Origin: Gordonia aichiensis NBRC 108223
GTDB taxonomy: Bacteria; Actinomycetota; Actinomycetes; Mycobacteriales; Mycobacteriaceae
Assembly: GCF_000332975.1 (NCBI RefSeq)
Contig: NZ_BANR01000017.1
Location: 62,001-126,000, forward strand
DNA length: 64,000 nt
Direction: 5' to 3'
In this document: in pieces, positions 45,910-54,513 of the stretch
Position numbering within the stretch: position 1 is the stretch's first letter
Layout: each line of letters starts with the position of its first letter
The notes under the pieces: model-generated
What the model saw: only the letters and a program-made list of their open reading frames with translations
The model's database searches: none
What the model was told of the DNA's origin: nothing
Program-made: the position numbers and the translations under genes

Positions 45910-46701
45910 TCACTGTCGTCGGGGGATGATGATCGGGGCACCGGTTTCGGGGTGGTCCCAGATCTCGACGGGATGGTCGTAGGTGTCCGACAGCCGATCG
46001 GACGTCATCACCTCGCGCACCGATCCGACGGCCAGCAGATGTCCCTCCTTCATCAGGGCGACGCGGTCGGCGTAGGCGGCGGCGAGCGAAAGGTCGTGGA
46101 CGACAAGCAGAATGGCGGCACCGTTGTCGCGGTGGCTGCGCAGAATATCGAGCACAGCCTCCTGATGGTGGATGTCGAGCGCTGCGGTCGGTTCGTCGAG
46201 GAGCATGATCGGGGTTGATTGCGCCAGCGCACGTCCTAGCGATACGCGTGCCTGCTGACCACCGGAGAGTTGCCCGAAGGGCCGGTCGGCGATCTCCTCG
46301 AGGTGGCACACCCGCATCGATTCGGCGATCACTGTCGGTGACTCGGCGGCCTGCGGTGTGCGCAGCCAGGGGTACCGGCCCATCTCGACGACCTCGGCGA
46401 CCGTGAACGGGGTGTCCGGCCGGTTCTGCTGAGTGACGAGCGAACGCGACCGTGCCAATTCCCGGGCGTGCATCTCCGCGATGTCGGTGCCGTCGATCAG
46501 CACGCGACCCGACTGCGGAGTGCGTAAACCCGCCATCACCGACAGGAGTGTTGACTTGCCGCATCCGTTGGGACCCACCAGCACCACGAGCTCGCCCGGC
46601 GAGACCGTGAGGGTGACGTCGCGGACGACCAGCCTGCCACCCAGCTCGACGTCGATGTGTTCGCCGAGCAACCCGGATGTGGTCGCTGCTTCCGTGGTCA
46701 C
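45910..46701 (-). CDS. hmuV: Hemin ABC transporter ATP-binding protein
   Basis: 263 residues from GTG 46701, which overlaps the hmuU stop (GTGA); GTG 46704 is equally possible and the frame is open far upstream without homology. Walker A GPNGCGKSTLL, Q-loop region VTQQNRPDTPFT, signature LSGGQQARVSLG, Walker B IMLLDEPTAALDI and the switch His in VVHDLSLAAAYAD. Powers import of hemin through HmuU; the FecE/BtuD-type subfamily is consistent. Regulated with hmuT by the upstream iron box. Confidence 0.92.
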   Translation of the reverse strand: MTTEAATTSGLLGEHIDVELGGRLVVRDVTLTVSPGELVVLVGPNGCGKSTLLSVMAGLRTPQSGRVLIDGTDIAEMHARELARSRSLVTQQNRPDTPFTVAEVVEMGRYPWLRTPQAAESPTVIAESMRVCHLEEIADRPFGQLSGGQQARVSLGRALAQSTPIMLLDEPTAALDIHHQEAVLDILRSHRDNGAAILLVVHDLSLAAAYADRVALMKEGHLLAVGSVREVMTSDRLSDTYDHPVEIWDHPETGAPIIIPRRQ

Positions 46702-47777
46702 CACCCGGCCCCCGCGTTGCGACTGCGGCGCAGGAGCAGGAAGAAGACCGGCCCGCCCACGATCGACGTGAACAGGCCGAGCGGCAGGCTCGCCGGAGGC
46801 ATCACGGTGCGGGCTGCGAGGTCGGCGGCGGCGAGAACGAATGCGCCGCCGATGACGCTGGTCGGCAAGAGGATCGAGTGTCGCGGTCCAACGATGAGCC
46901 GCATGAGGTGCGGCACGATCAGTCCGACGAACATCACGATGCCGGTGAATGCCACCGCCGCCGCGGTGAGGATCGCGACGAGCACGATGACCTGTCGACG
47001 CACCACCTCGACGTTCACGCCGAGCGAGGCTGCCTGTACCTCGCCGAGGGCGAGCAGATCGAGCTTGTGCACCAAGAGAAACGACGCCGCGACGGCGGCC
47101 ACGACGAGCGGCAGTGCCACCCACACGGGTCCCCAGCCGATGCCCTCGAGCGAGCCGAGCTGCCAGAACACGATCTGCTCGCGGGCGGTGGTCGACGCGA
47201 TGAACGTCAGGTAGGCGATGATGCCGAGAGCGAACGCGTTGACCGCAATGCCGGTGAGTACCAACATGATCGGCGACGAGGAGCCGTCACGAAGCGAGAG
47301 CACATAGACCGCGGCGGATGTGGCGAGCGCGAAGACGAACGCGACGGCGGCCAGGGCCCACCCGTTGACCCCGACACCGCCGATGACGATCATCAGCGCC
47401 GCTCCGACGGCGGCTCCCGACGACACCCCGACCACGCCGGGTTCGGCGAGCGGGTTGGCCAGCACACCCTGCATGAGACACCCGCCCGCGCCGAGCGCTG
47501 CGCCGACGATGAGGCCCATCACGATGCGGGGGAAGCGGACGTTCCACAGTGTGTACTCGCCGATGTCTGCTGGTAGTGGCCCGACAGGCAGGTGGAGGTG
47601 GTGTGCGAGGCTGCCGAGGGCCTCGACGGGCGACACGCTTACCTGCCCGACGGCCGCCGAGGTGATCGCCACCACGACCGTCAACACCAGGAGTGCCACG
47701 ATCACGACGGTGCCCGACACCCGGCCGGCTCCGGTCGTGCGGCGTCGGGGTCGCGAGGGTGAGCGCTGAAGGGTCAT
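46698..47777 (-). CDS. hmuU: Hemin ABC transporter permease (FecCD family)
   Basis: 359 residues, about ten membrane helices. Family blocks: RFPRIVMGLIVGAALGAGGC, MQGVLANPLAEPGVVGVSSG, a cytoplasmic coupling loop LLALGEVQAASLGVNVEVVRR, and the C-terminal FVGLIVPHLMRLIVGPRHSILLP typical of FecCD. The ATG at 47777 overlaps the hmuT stop (ATGA); stop overlaps hmuV. Forms the membrane channel that receives hemin from HmuT. Confidence 0.93.
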   Translation of the reverse strand: MTLQRSPSRPRRRTTGAGRVSGTVVIVALLVLTVVVAITSAAVGQVSVSPVEALGSLAHHLHLPVGPLPADIGEYTLWNVRFPRIVMGLIVGAALGAGGCLMQGVLANPLAEPGVVGVSSGAAVGAALMIVIGGVGVNGWALAAVAFVFALATSAAVYVLSLRDGSSSPIMLVLTGIAVNAFALGIIAYLTFIASTTAREQIVFWQLGSLEGIGWGPVWVALPLVVAAVAASFLLVHKLDLLALGEVQAASLGVNVEVVRRQVIVLVAILTAAAVAFTGIVMFVGLIVPHLMRLIVGPRHSILLPTSVIGGAFVLAAADLAARTVMPPASLPLGLFTSIVGGPVFFLLLRRSRNAGAGW

Positions 47778-48802
47778 TCGTAGATGGCCCGGGCGAGTGC
47801 GCCGAGCACCTTTCCTGTGTCCGGCCCGAAGGAGAGCATCTCCGTTTCATCCATCTGCACCACCCGCCGCGCCTTGCCCGCGCTGGTCTGCGAGACGCCG
47901 GGCAGAGCGAGAACGCCGTCGAGTCCACCGACCGAATCGGCGCCCTGGGTCATCACGAGGAGCACGTCCGGGTTCGCGGCGAGCAGTGCTTCGGTGGTGA
48001 CCTGCGTGAAGCCCGGCTTGAGGCCCGACGCCGTGCCCGCGTCGGTTCCGCCGAGCGCTGCGATCAGATCGTCGGCACCCGATTGCGGTCCGGACAGCAG
48101 AATCAGCCGCGGGCCACGGATGTAGAGGAACGCCATCCGTGGACTGCCGGACGGGTTCGGCACGGCGGATCGAGCGTCGGCGATCTCTTTCTCGGTGCGG
48201 GCGACGAGTTGCTCACCGGCCTCCCGGACGCCGAGTGCTGCGGCCACATCGCGGATGAGCGTGGGAGTGTTCGCGATGGTCCTGGTGGACGTGAATGCCA
48301 CGACGGGGATGCCGGAGTTGCGGATCTGATCCACGGCACCCGGCGGTGTGGTGTCCTCGTCGACGAGCACCACGCTGGGGTTCAGTGCCAGTACGGCCTC
48401 GGCACTGAGCGTGTGCCCGTTGGATGTCACCAGTGGAAGTCTCGACGCCGATGGGAACGTCGTCGAGGTGTCTCGCCCGACGACCCGGCTACCGAGCCCA
48501 AGGGAGAACACCGTGTTGGCAAGTGTTCCGTTGCGATCGACGGCGACGATGCGGCTGGTGTCGGTGACGGTGACCCTGCCGTGTCCGACAGAGTCGACGG
48601 TCGTCGGCAGCGTGGTCGTCGGGGTCGCGGTGACGGGCACGACGTCGGAGTCGGGAAGTGTTGCGGTTGATGGTCCGCTGCGCAGGTGGGCCGTCGCAGA
48701 CACCGAACTGCTGGTCCCTTGTTCGATGGGTGCGGTGCTACAGCCTGCGACAAGCATGGCCAGCGATCCGAGTAGCACCGCGAGCACTCGTGAAGACCTC
48801 AC
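47774..48802 (-). CDS. hmuT: Hemin-binding lipoprotein
   Basis: 342 residues from GTG 48802, preceded by GGGAGG at suitable distance and giving a normal short signal peptide with lipobox LVAGC (Cys21); a TTG at 48856 would add 18 residues. Cluster A-type substrate-binding fold: SRIVAVDRNGTLANTVFSLG, RVVGRDTSTTFP, and the C-terminal QMDETEMLSFGPDTG. The two axial heme ligands known in corynebacterial HmuT (a His and a Tyr) have clear counterparts: His130 in TSNGHTLS and Tyr227 in FLYIRGP. First gene of hmuTUV. Confidence 0.9.
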   Translation of the reverse strand: MRSSRVLAVLLGSLAMLVAGCSTAPIEQGTSSSVSATAHLRSGPSTATLPDSDVVPVTATPTTTLPTTVDSVGHGRVTVTDTSRIVAVDRNGTLANTVFSLGLGSRVVGRDTSTTFPSASRLPLVTSNGHTLSAEAVLALNPSVVLVDEDTTPPGAVDQIRNSGIPVVAFTSTRTIANTPTLIRDVAAALGVREAGEQLVARTEKEIADARSAVPNPSGSPRMAFLYIRGPRLILLSGPQSGADDLIAALGGTDAGTASGLKPGFTQVTTEALLAANPDVLLVMTQGADSVGGLDGVLALPGVSQTSAGKARRVVQMDETEMLSFGPDTGKVLGALARAIYE

Positions 48803-48860
48803 TCGCCCGCGACCTCCCGCTCTCCCCGACGTGTGATCTCGTGCCACCTGGGGCAATGCG

Positions 48861-48879
48861 TCGGCTTAGTCTCACCTTA
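48861..48879. promoter_or_regulatory. Candidate IdeR/DtxR iron box upstream of hmuT
   Basis: The stretch contains TTAGTCTCACCTTA (48866-48879), matching 11 of 14 bases of the right part of the IdeR consensus TTAGCCTAACCTAA; over 19 positions 13 match. It lies 59 bases before the chosen hmuT GTG, a position that would block its promoter when iron is plentiful. Confidence 0.6.
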
Positions 48880-48933
48880 GTCGTCGGGTCGGAGACACTG
48901 GTGAAGGGATCGCAGGTGTTCTCCGTCGCCGCA

Positions 48934-48950
48934 TGTAGCAGATTGCTACA
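48934..48950. promoter_or_regulatory. Palindromic operator upstream of the toxin-antitoxin genes
   Basis: TGTAGCA (48934-48940) and TGCTACA (48944-48950) are perfect inverted arms around GAT. TACACT at 48947-48952 would be the -10 of the antitoxin promoter, so a protein bound here would block it, as in autoregulated toxin-antitoxin operons. The start codon is 30 bases downstream. Confidence 0.6.
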
Positions 48951-48979
48951 CTAGGTGGAGACAGGGGTCAGGAGGAGCC

Positions 48980-49357
48980 ATGACGAACGTTGCCGACAAG
49001 GTGACCCGGTTGTCGTCGGAACTGGTCGACGCCGCGGCGTCGGAGGGCCGACGCGAGCAGCGCTCGGCCCGACAGCAACTCGAGCACTGGGTGCGGGTGG
49101 GCCGAGAGGTGTCCGACCAGCGGCAGGTTGCCCGACGCCGGGTCGAAGCCGCACTCGCGGGACGTATCCCGCTCGGCGATCTCTCGATCGAGGAGGGTGC
49201 GGTCTTCAACGCCGAGGTCGCTGCGTCGCTCGAGGAGTCGCTCGCGACCGGCAACCATGTCGCCGATCGCGCAGCGCGTGGTCTCGCGACAGTCGCGCTC
49301 GACGACGAGGGACGCGTGGTGAAGCATCTTCCTGACGGTACGCAGATTGTTCTGTGA
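48980..49357 (+). CDS. ParD-like antitoxin
   Basis: 125 residues, ATG 48980 with GGAGGAG directly upstream. N-terminal short helix VADKVTRLSSELVDAAASEG then RREQRSARQQLEHWVRVGREV, the pattern of ParD-like proteins (PF11903-type ribbon-helix-helix-like). The C-terminal part (LATVALDDEGRVVKHLPDGTQ) could fold on the toxin. It precedes a zeta-like P-loop kinase with a GTGA overlap, the usual antitoxin-first order. DNA binding at the 48934-48950 palindrome is inferred. Confidence 0.75.
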   Translation: MTNVADKVTRLSSELVDAAASEGRREQRSARQQLEHWVRVGREVSDQRQVARRRVEAALAGRIPLGDLSIEEGAVFNAEVAASLEESLATGNHVADRAARGLATVALDDEGRVVKHLPDGTQIVL

Positions 49358-49944
49358 AGCGGCTCGACCTCATCGTCGGGCCGAACGGCGCCGGTAAGAC
49401 GACGTTCGTCGAGCAGCGACTCGCGCCGCTGTTGCCGGGCAGCGCTTTCGTGAACGCCGATGTGATCGCTCGTGAGCGGTGGCCCGACTCTCCCGAGGCG
49501 CACTCGTACGAGGCGGCGCGGATCGCCTCGACGATCCGCGAGACATTGATCGAGCAGGGCGAGTCGTTCGTCGCCGAGACGGTCTTCTCCCACCCGTCCA
49601 AACTGCACCTCATCACCCGTGCGCGACGCTCCGGCTACGTCGTTGTCCTCCACGTCGTGCTCGTGCCGGTCGATCTGTCGGTTGCTCGTGTCGCCGAGCG
49701 GGTGGTCGAGGGTGGCCATTTCGTCCCGGAGGACAAGATCCGCGGGAGGTATACGCGCTTGTGGGCGCTCGTCTCTGCTGCCATCGGCATGGTCGATCAC
49801 GCGACCGTCTACGACAACTCGGCGCCCGACGTCACGCGGATCGTCGCGCGCTTTGTCGACGGCGATCACGCGGGCACTGCCCGATGGCCGTCCTGGGCGC
49901 CCCGAGAACTGATCGAGATCACGCAGCCTAGTCTGGAGGAATGA
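49354..49944 (+). CDS. Zeta-toxin-like P-loop kinase
   Basis: 196 residues, GTG 49354 overlapping the antitoxin stop (GTGA). P-loop [12 protein letters not shown] at residues 9-16, then [14 protein letters not shown] (Asp/Arg after strand 2) and a second conserved block [16 protein letters not shown], ending with DNSAPD. This is the architecture of zeta/AAA_33 kinases that phosphorylate UDP-N-acetylglucosamine or similar substrates in toxin systems (family knowledge). Its stop overlaps the map start (ATGA). Toxicity is not proven; chromosomal zeta-like proteins can have other roles. Confidence 0.8.
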   Translation: MKRLDLIVGPNGAGKTTFVEQRLAPLLPGSAFVNADVIARERWPDSPEAHSYEAARIASTIRETLIEQGESFVAETVFSHPSKLHLITRARRSGYVVVLHVVLVPVDLSVARVAERVVEGGHFVPEDKIRGRYTRLWALVSAAIGMVDHATVYDNSAPDVTRIVARFVDGDHAGTARWPSWAPRELIEITQPSLEE

Positions 49945-50804
49945 CCGTGCGAACTGCTCTGCGACCCGGAAAGCCGACACCCATCCGGCAGGTGCCCGAT
50001 TCGATCGAGCGCCCCGAATACGCGTGGAAGCCGACCGTCAACGAGGGGCACGAACCGTGGGTGCAGACCCCCGAGGTCATCGAGAAGGTGCGCGTCGCCT
50101 CCAAGATCGCGGCCAATGCGCTCGCGGAGGCCGGTAAGGCGGTGGCCCCCGGGGTCACCACCGATGAACTCGACCGGATAGCCCACGAATACATGATCGA
50201 TCACGGGGCTTACCCGTCGACGTTGGGCTACAAAGACTTTCCGAAATCGTGCTGCACGTCGCTCAACGAGGTCATCTGCCACGGGATCCCCGATACGACG
50301 GTGATCGAAGACGGCGACATCGTGAACATCGACGTGACCGCGTACATCGACGGCGCGCACGGCGACACCAACGCCACGTTTCTCGCGGGCGACGTGTCGC
50401 AGGAGGTGCGCGACCTGGTGGAGCGCACCCGGATCGCCACCGAACGAGCGATCAAGGCGGTCAAGCCAGGTCGTGAGCTCAATGTGATCGGGCGGGTTAT
50501 CGAGGCATATGCCAACAGGTTCGGCTACACCGTCGTCCGTGACTTCACCGGCCACGGCATCGGCGAGACGTTCCACAACGGGTTGGTGGTGTTGCATTAC
50601 GACCAGCCCAACGTCGACACCGTGATCGAACCCGGCATGGTGTTCACGATCGAACCGATGATCAACCTCGGTGGCCTGCCCTGGGAGATGTGGGACGACG
50701 GCTGGACCGTTGTCACCGCAGACAAGAAGTGGACCGCACAGTTCGAGCACACGCTCGTCGTCACCGACGACGGCGCAGAGGTGCTGACCATTCCGGACGA
50801 GTAG
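49941..50804 (+). CDS. map: Methionine aminopeptidase, type I
   Basis: Removes N-terminal Met from nascent proteins. 287 residues with the N-terminal extension of mycobacterial MapB ([16 protein letters not shown], a proline-rich segment). Pita-bread metal ligands are seen: Asp pair in [19 protein letters not shown], His in [10 protein letters not shown], Glu in FTIEPMIN, Glu in AQFEHTLVV. The ATG at 49941 overlaps the zeta-like gene stop (ATGA), so this essential gene is translationally coupled to a toxin gene. No close promoter is visible, so it may depend on the toxin-antitoxin promoter or one inside it. Confidence 0.95.
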   Translation: MTVRTALRPGKPTPIRQVPDSIERPEYAWKPTVNEGHEPWVQTPEVIEKVRVASKIAANALAEAGKAVAPGVTTDELDRIAHEYMIDHGAYPSTLGYKDFPKSCCTSLNEVICHGIPDTTVIEDGDIVNIDVTAYIDGAHGDTNATFLAGDVSQEVRDLVERTRIATERAIKAVKPGRELNVIGRVIEAYANRFGYTVVRDFTGHGIGETFHNGLVVLHYDQPNVDTVIEPGMVFTIEPMINLGGLPWEMWDDGWTVVTADKKWTAQFEHTLVVTDDGAEVLTIPDE

Positions 50805-50824
50805 GGAATCCTCGCCGTCGCCGA

Positions 50825-51544
50825 TCACGCACTGCGCGCACCACCCTCGACGTGAATGGTCTCCCCGGATACGTAGCCCGCGGTCAGTAGCCACTCGACC
50901 GCGTTGAGGATGTCGTCGACGTGTCCGACCCGCCCGGCGAGCGTGCCCGCTGCGGCGCCATCGAAGAACGCGGCCCGATCGGCGTCGGGCATGCCGTCCC
51001 AGGTTCCCGAGTCGACGATCCCCGGCGAGACCGCGTTCACCCGGATGGGTGCCAGTTCATGTGCCAGGTGGCCGGCGGCGAAGGAGGCGGCCCCGTTGGT
51101 GATACCCATGACCGAGAAGCCCGATGCAGGCTTCCACGCGGCAACACCGGAGAACATGATGATGGATCCGGTCGGAGGCATCTGCGGCGCGAAGTGCTTG
51201 GCCAGCAACATCGGCCCGATCACCTTGGCCTCGAAGGCCTTCACCGTCGCGTCGTGGTCGAGTTCGGCGACCGGGACGTTGTGATGGGCGGCCGCGGTGC
51301 TGATGATGTGATCGACGGCTCCGAGTTGTTGCGCGGCCCGTGCGATCGATTCCTCGTCGGCGGCATCGAGAGCGACGGCACGACCTGAGCGCAGGTCAGC
51401 CGCAGCCGTGGTGGCCGCCTGGAGGTCGCGCGCTCCTATGACGACGGAGGCGCCCAGTTCGTCGGCTCGTCGCGCGATGGCGAGACCGAGGTTCTTGGCG
51501 CCGCCGACGACCAGGACGCTGCTGCCGGACAATGTGTGGTTCAC
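50825..51544 (-). CDS. Atypical SDR lacking the catalytic Tyr and Lys
   Basis: 239 residues from GTG 51544 (GAGGAG six bases upstream; GTG 51583 is the longer alternative). Cofactor loop VVGGAKNLGLAIA, NNAG position replaced by STAAAH, catalytic Ser present in IIMFSGVAAW, but the positions thirteen and seventeen residues later are Val and Thr (segment SVMGITNGAA) where YxxxK should be. The C-terminal VSPGIVDSGTWDG and GETIHVEGGARSA are normal. It may bind nucleotide without reducing substrates, or use other residues. Divergent from an HxlR regulator. Confidence 0.85.
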   Translation of the reverse strand: MNHTLSGSSVLVVGGAKNLGLAIARRADELGASVVIGARDLQAATTAAADLRSGRAVALDAADEESIARAAQQLGAVDHIISTAAAHHNVPVAELDHDATVKAFEAKVIGPMLLAKHFAPQMPPTGSIIMFSGVAAWKPASGFSVMGITNGAASFAAGHLAHELAPIRVNAVSPGIVDSGTWDGMPDADRAAFFDGAAAGTLAGRVGHVDDILNAVEWLLTAGYVSGETIHVEGGARSA

Positions 51545-51587
51545 GATGTACTCCTCGGATGGGTGTGCGTTGACGGACGTCACCTAC

Positions 51588-51610
51588 GGTATGGATTTGA
51601 TACTGGTATC
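51588..51610. promoter_or_regulatory. Candidate HxlR operator between SDR and hxlR-like genes
   Basis: GATAC-TG-GTATC (51599-51610) has perfect 5-base arms, and a third GGTAT lies at about 51588-51592, giving overlapping GTAT/ATAC dyads. It is in the 122-bp gap between divergent starts (51544 and 51667). Confidence 0.45.
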
Positions 51611-51666
51611 TTCAACGAAACCGTCGATGACCGGTCGTGACGGTGAGGTCGAGGAGTGGACGGGGA

Positions 51667-52026
51667 ATGTCGAAGGCGTACAACGTGATGGCGCAGACCT
51701 GCCCGAGTCGGGTCGTGCTGCATCGGATCGGGGCTCGCTGGACGGTGTTCGTCGTCACCGCTCTTGCGTCGGGACCCATGCGGTTCAGTGCGTTGCGCAC
51801 ACATATCGAGGGCATCACACCCAAGGTGCTCACCGAGACGCTGCGCGCCCTGGAATACGACGGTCTCGTCGACCGCGTCGACCACGGTGGTCAGCCGCCG
51901 CATGTGGAGTACTCGTTGAGCGTGCTGGGTCAGTCGTTGCTCGGCCCACTCGCCGCAGTTCGTGAGTGGGCCGAAACCCATGTGCCCGACGTCGAGGCCG
52001 CACACCGTCGATTCGACGACCATTAG
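51667..52026 (+). CDS. HxlR family transcriptional regulator
   Basis: 119 residues from ATG 51667 (an in-frame GTG at 51637 would add ten). Winged-helix signature: [68 protein letters not shown] Cys near the N-terminus (MAQTCPSR) is at the place of the redox-active Cys of HypR/YodB-type members, suggesting response to quinone, aldehyde or electrophile stress. Divergent from the atypical SDR, its probable target. Confidence 0.9.
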   Translation: MSKAYNVMAQTCPSRVVLHRIGARWTVFVVTALASGPMRFSALRTHIEGITPKVLTETLRALEYDGLVDRVDHGGQPPHVEYSLSVLGQSLLGPLAAVREWAETHVPDVEAAHRRFDDH

Positions 52027-52036
52027 GGTGGGCTCG

Positions 52037-53599
52037 GTGACGGAGTTACGCGGAGCGCTCCTCGTCGGGGGTACCAGTTCGGATGCTGGCAAGAGCCTTG
52101 TCGTGGCCGGACTGTGTCGGGCGCTCGCGCGCTCGGGAGTGCGGGTGGCACCGTTCAAGGCGCAGAACATGTCCAACAACTCGGCAGTGACGCTCGACGG
52201 GGGCGAAATCGGTCGTGCGCAGGCGCTGCAGGCCGCGGCATGCGGGCTGGCGCCGTCCACCCGTTTCAATCCGGTGCTGCTCAAACCCGGGAGCGACAGC
52301 CGTTCGCACGTCGTGGTCCGCGGCAGGCCTGCGGGAGACGTGGGTGCACGCGACTACCTCACCCGCCGGGCAGAGCTGCGCGACGTGGTCACCGACGAAC
52401 TCGCCTCTCTGCGTGCGGAATTCGACGTCGTCATCTGTGAGGGTGCCGGGTCGGTCGCCGAGATCAACCTCCGCGCGACCGATATCGCGAACATGGGTCT
52501 GGCTCGCTCGGCGGATCTACCGGTGATTGTCGTCTCCGACATCGATCGCGGTGGATCCCTCGCGCACCTGTTCGGCACGACCGCGATCCTCGACGCGGAC
52601 GACCAGGCGCTTATCGCCGGATATGTGATCAATAAGTTCCGAGGGGACGCGACGATTCTCGACCCCGGCCTGCACACACTCAGCGCACTGACCGGGCGTC
52701 CGACACTCGGAGTACTCCCGTTCGTCGACGGCCTGTGGATCGACGCCGAGGACTCGCTGGCCGCACCGGTGGGGCGTCGAGTCGGTCCGCCGGACACCGC
52801 GGGTGCGGGCCTGCGCGAGCGACTCACCGTCGCCGCGGTCCGCTTGCCGCGCATCTCCAATTCCACTGACGTCGAAGCGCTCGCCTGTGAGCCGGGGGTC
52901 GATGTCACCTGGGTCGCCGACCCGGCATCGATACGCACGGCCGATCTCGTCGTCATGCCGGGAACCCGGGCGACCGTCGACGATCTCGCGTGGCTGCGGG
53001 AGCGTCGGCTCGACGTGGCGCTCGCCGAACGCGTGGCGCGCGGCGGGGCTGTTCTCGGGATCTGCGGTGGATTCCAAATGCTGGGACGGCGCATCGTCGA
53101 CACGATCGAGTCGTCGAGAGAGTCCGTCGTCGACGGACTCGGACTGCTCGACGTCGACGTGCGATTCGAGGCGCAGAAGGTGCTGCGCAGTACAACGGGC
53201 GTCGTCGACGACCTCACGGTGAGCGGGTATGAGATCCACCACGGCAGGGTCGAGCGCTCGTCGGAGGCGACGTGGATCGACGACGACGAGTGCGGCCCGG
53301 AGGGTGCACGTCGTGACGCGATCCGAGGTACCCACTGGCACGGATTGCTCGCATCAGACGACTTCCGTCGGGCCTATCTGCGCGAGGTTGCCATGGGTGC
53401 GGGCAAGCGGTTCGTGCCCGCCGCCGACACCGATGTCGCGACGATCCGCGAGAGGCAACTCGACCTGATGGCCGATGTGGTGACGGCACACCTCGACATG
53501 TCTGCCCTGTGCGAGATCATCTCTGACGACGTGGTCCGCAGAGCGCCGACGATAGTCCACCACCAGGAGCCCGCGCGTGAGTTCAGATCTGGCTGGTGA
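52037..53599 (+). CDS. cobQ: Cobyric acid synthase
   Basis: Amidates cobyrinic acid a,c-diamide at four sites in adenosylcobalamin synthesis. 520 residues from GTG 52037 (GTG 52028 equally possible; the longer frame overlaps hxlR). DethioBiotin synthetase-like domain with [60 protein letters not shown]-terminal glutaminase domain with nucleophile Cys343 in [10 protein letters not shown] and His in GTHWHGLL. The last 25 residues are an extra tail. It is 8 kb from the other cob genes and follows hxlR directly. Confidence 0.94.
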   Translation: MTELRGALLVGGTSSDAGKSLVVAGLCRALARSGVRVAPFKAQNMSNNSAVTLDGGEIGRAQALQAAACGLAPSTRFNPVLLKPGSDSRSHVVVRGRPAGDVGARDYLTRRAELRDVVTDELASLRAEFDVVICEGAGSVAEINLRATDIANMGLARSADLPVIVVSDIDRGGSLAHLFGTTAILDADDQALIAGYVINKFRGDATILDPGLHTLSALTGRPTLGVLPFVDGLWIDAEDSLAAPVGRRVGPPDTAGAGLRERLTVAAVRLPRISNSTDVEALACEPGVDVTWVADPASIRTADLVVMPGTRATVDDLAWLRERRLDVALAERVARGGAVLGICGGFQMLGRRIVDTIESSRESVVDGLGLLDVDVRFEAQKVLRSTTGVVDDLTVSGYEIHHGRVERSSEATWIDDDECGPEGARRDAIRGTHWHGLLASDDFRRAYLREVAMGAGKRFVPAADTDVATIRERQLDLMADVVTAHLDMSALCEIISDDVVRRAPTIVHHQEPAREFRSGW

Positions 53600-53666
53600 C
53601 ATGTCCGACCTGTGACCCGGCTCAACCCGCTGATTCGGATGCGCTCGCGCCGCTAGGGTTGGTGGG

Positions 53667-54503
53667 GTGGAAACTGAGCGGCGCGAGATCACTGTCGGCG
53701 ACCTGACCTTCGACGTCCGAGTCGGCGGACCCGACCACGGTCCCTGGGTGCTGATGTTGCACGGGTTCCCGGTCAACAGTTCGTGCTACGACGACGTCGC
53801 CGACCGCCTGCACGAGTCGGGCCTGCGCACCATCCAGGTCGATCAGCGCGGCTACAGCCCCGGCGCGCGTCCGGAAGGCGTCCAGGCCTACCGTCTGGAG
53901 GCGCTCGTCGATGACGCTCTCGGGGTGCTCGATGCGCTTGATGTGCGGTATGCAATTCTCGTCGGGCATGACTGGGGAGGGATCGTTGCCTGGCATCTCG
54001 CGGGTAAACACCCCGATCGGTTCACCGGCCTGATCGTGGCGAGCACAGGCCATCCGTCGTCGATGCGTGACGCGATCAAGGCGCCGGACGACGCCGAGGA
54101 TCAGCGCGAGAAGTCGTCGTACATCAAGGATTTCATCGCCGAAGGAGCCGAGGAGAAGTTGCTGGCCCGCAACGGCGTGCTGTTGCGTCGCGCGGGGGTG
54201 ACCGAGGCGGAGTTGGCTCCGCTCAAGGAGCCGGGAGCACTCACCGCAGCACTCAACTGGTACCGCGCCAACTTCACCGGCGATATCGCCGCCACGTTGT
54301 CGTGCCCACCGGTCGAGATCCCGACGACACTGGTGTGGTCGGATGCCGACACCGCGCTCGGCAGGGCTCAGGCGCAGGGGAGTGGACGGTACGTCTACGG
54401 CGACTACCGCTTTTGTGAACTACCCGGCGTCGACCATTGGATTCCGCAGAAGGCCGCGAAAGAACTGGCCAGCGAGATAGCGCTGCGCTCGGCGGTGTTC
54501 TGA
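53667..54503 (+). CDS. Alpha/beta hydrolase, epoxide hydrolase-like
   Basis: 278 residues, GTG 53667. Oxyanion-hole motif LHGFPVNSSCY, nucleophile Asp102 in GHDWGGIVAWH, catalytic His257 in GVDHWIPQ. An Asp nucleophile with HGFP fits epoxide hydrolases and related dehalogenases rather than serine esterases. No signal peptide; cytoplasmic. It stands between cobQ and mtr (convergent) and has no obvious operon partner. Substrate unknown. Confidence 0.87.
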   Translation: METERREITVGDLTFDVRVGGPDHGPWVLMLHGFPVNSSCYDDVADRLHESGLRTIQVDQRGYSPGARPEGVQAYRLEALVDDALGVLDALDVRYAILVGHDWGGIVAWHLAGKHPDRFTGLIVASTGHPSSMRDAIKAPDDAEDQREKSSYIKDFIAEGAEEKLLARNGVLLRRAGVTEAELAPLKEPGALTAALNWYRANFTGDIAATLSCPPVEIPTTLVWSDADTALGRAQAQGSGRYVYGDYRFCELPGVDHWIPQKAAKELASEIALRSAVF

Positions 54504-54513
54504 GCGCACGGCC

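Noticed and set aside
49354..49944. Zeta-like gene as an ordinary nucleoside kinase
   Set aside because: Not excluded completely, but the ParD-like partner upstream with a GTGA overlap and a palindromic promoter favours a toxin-antitoxin reading.
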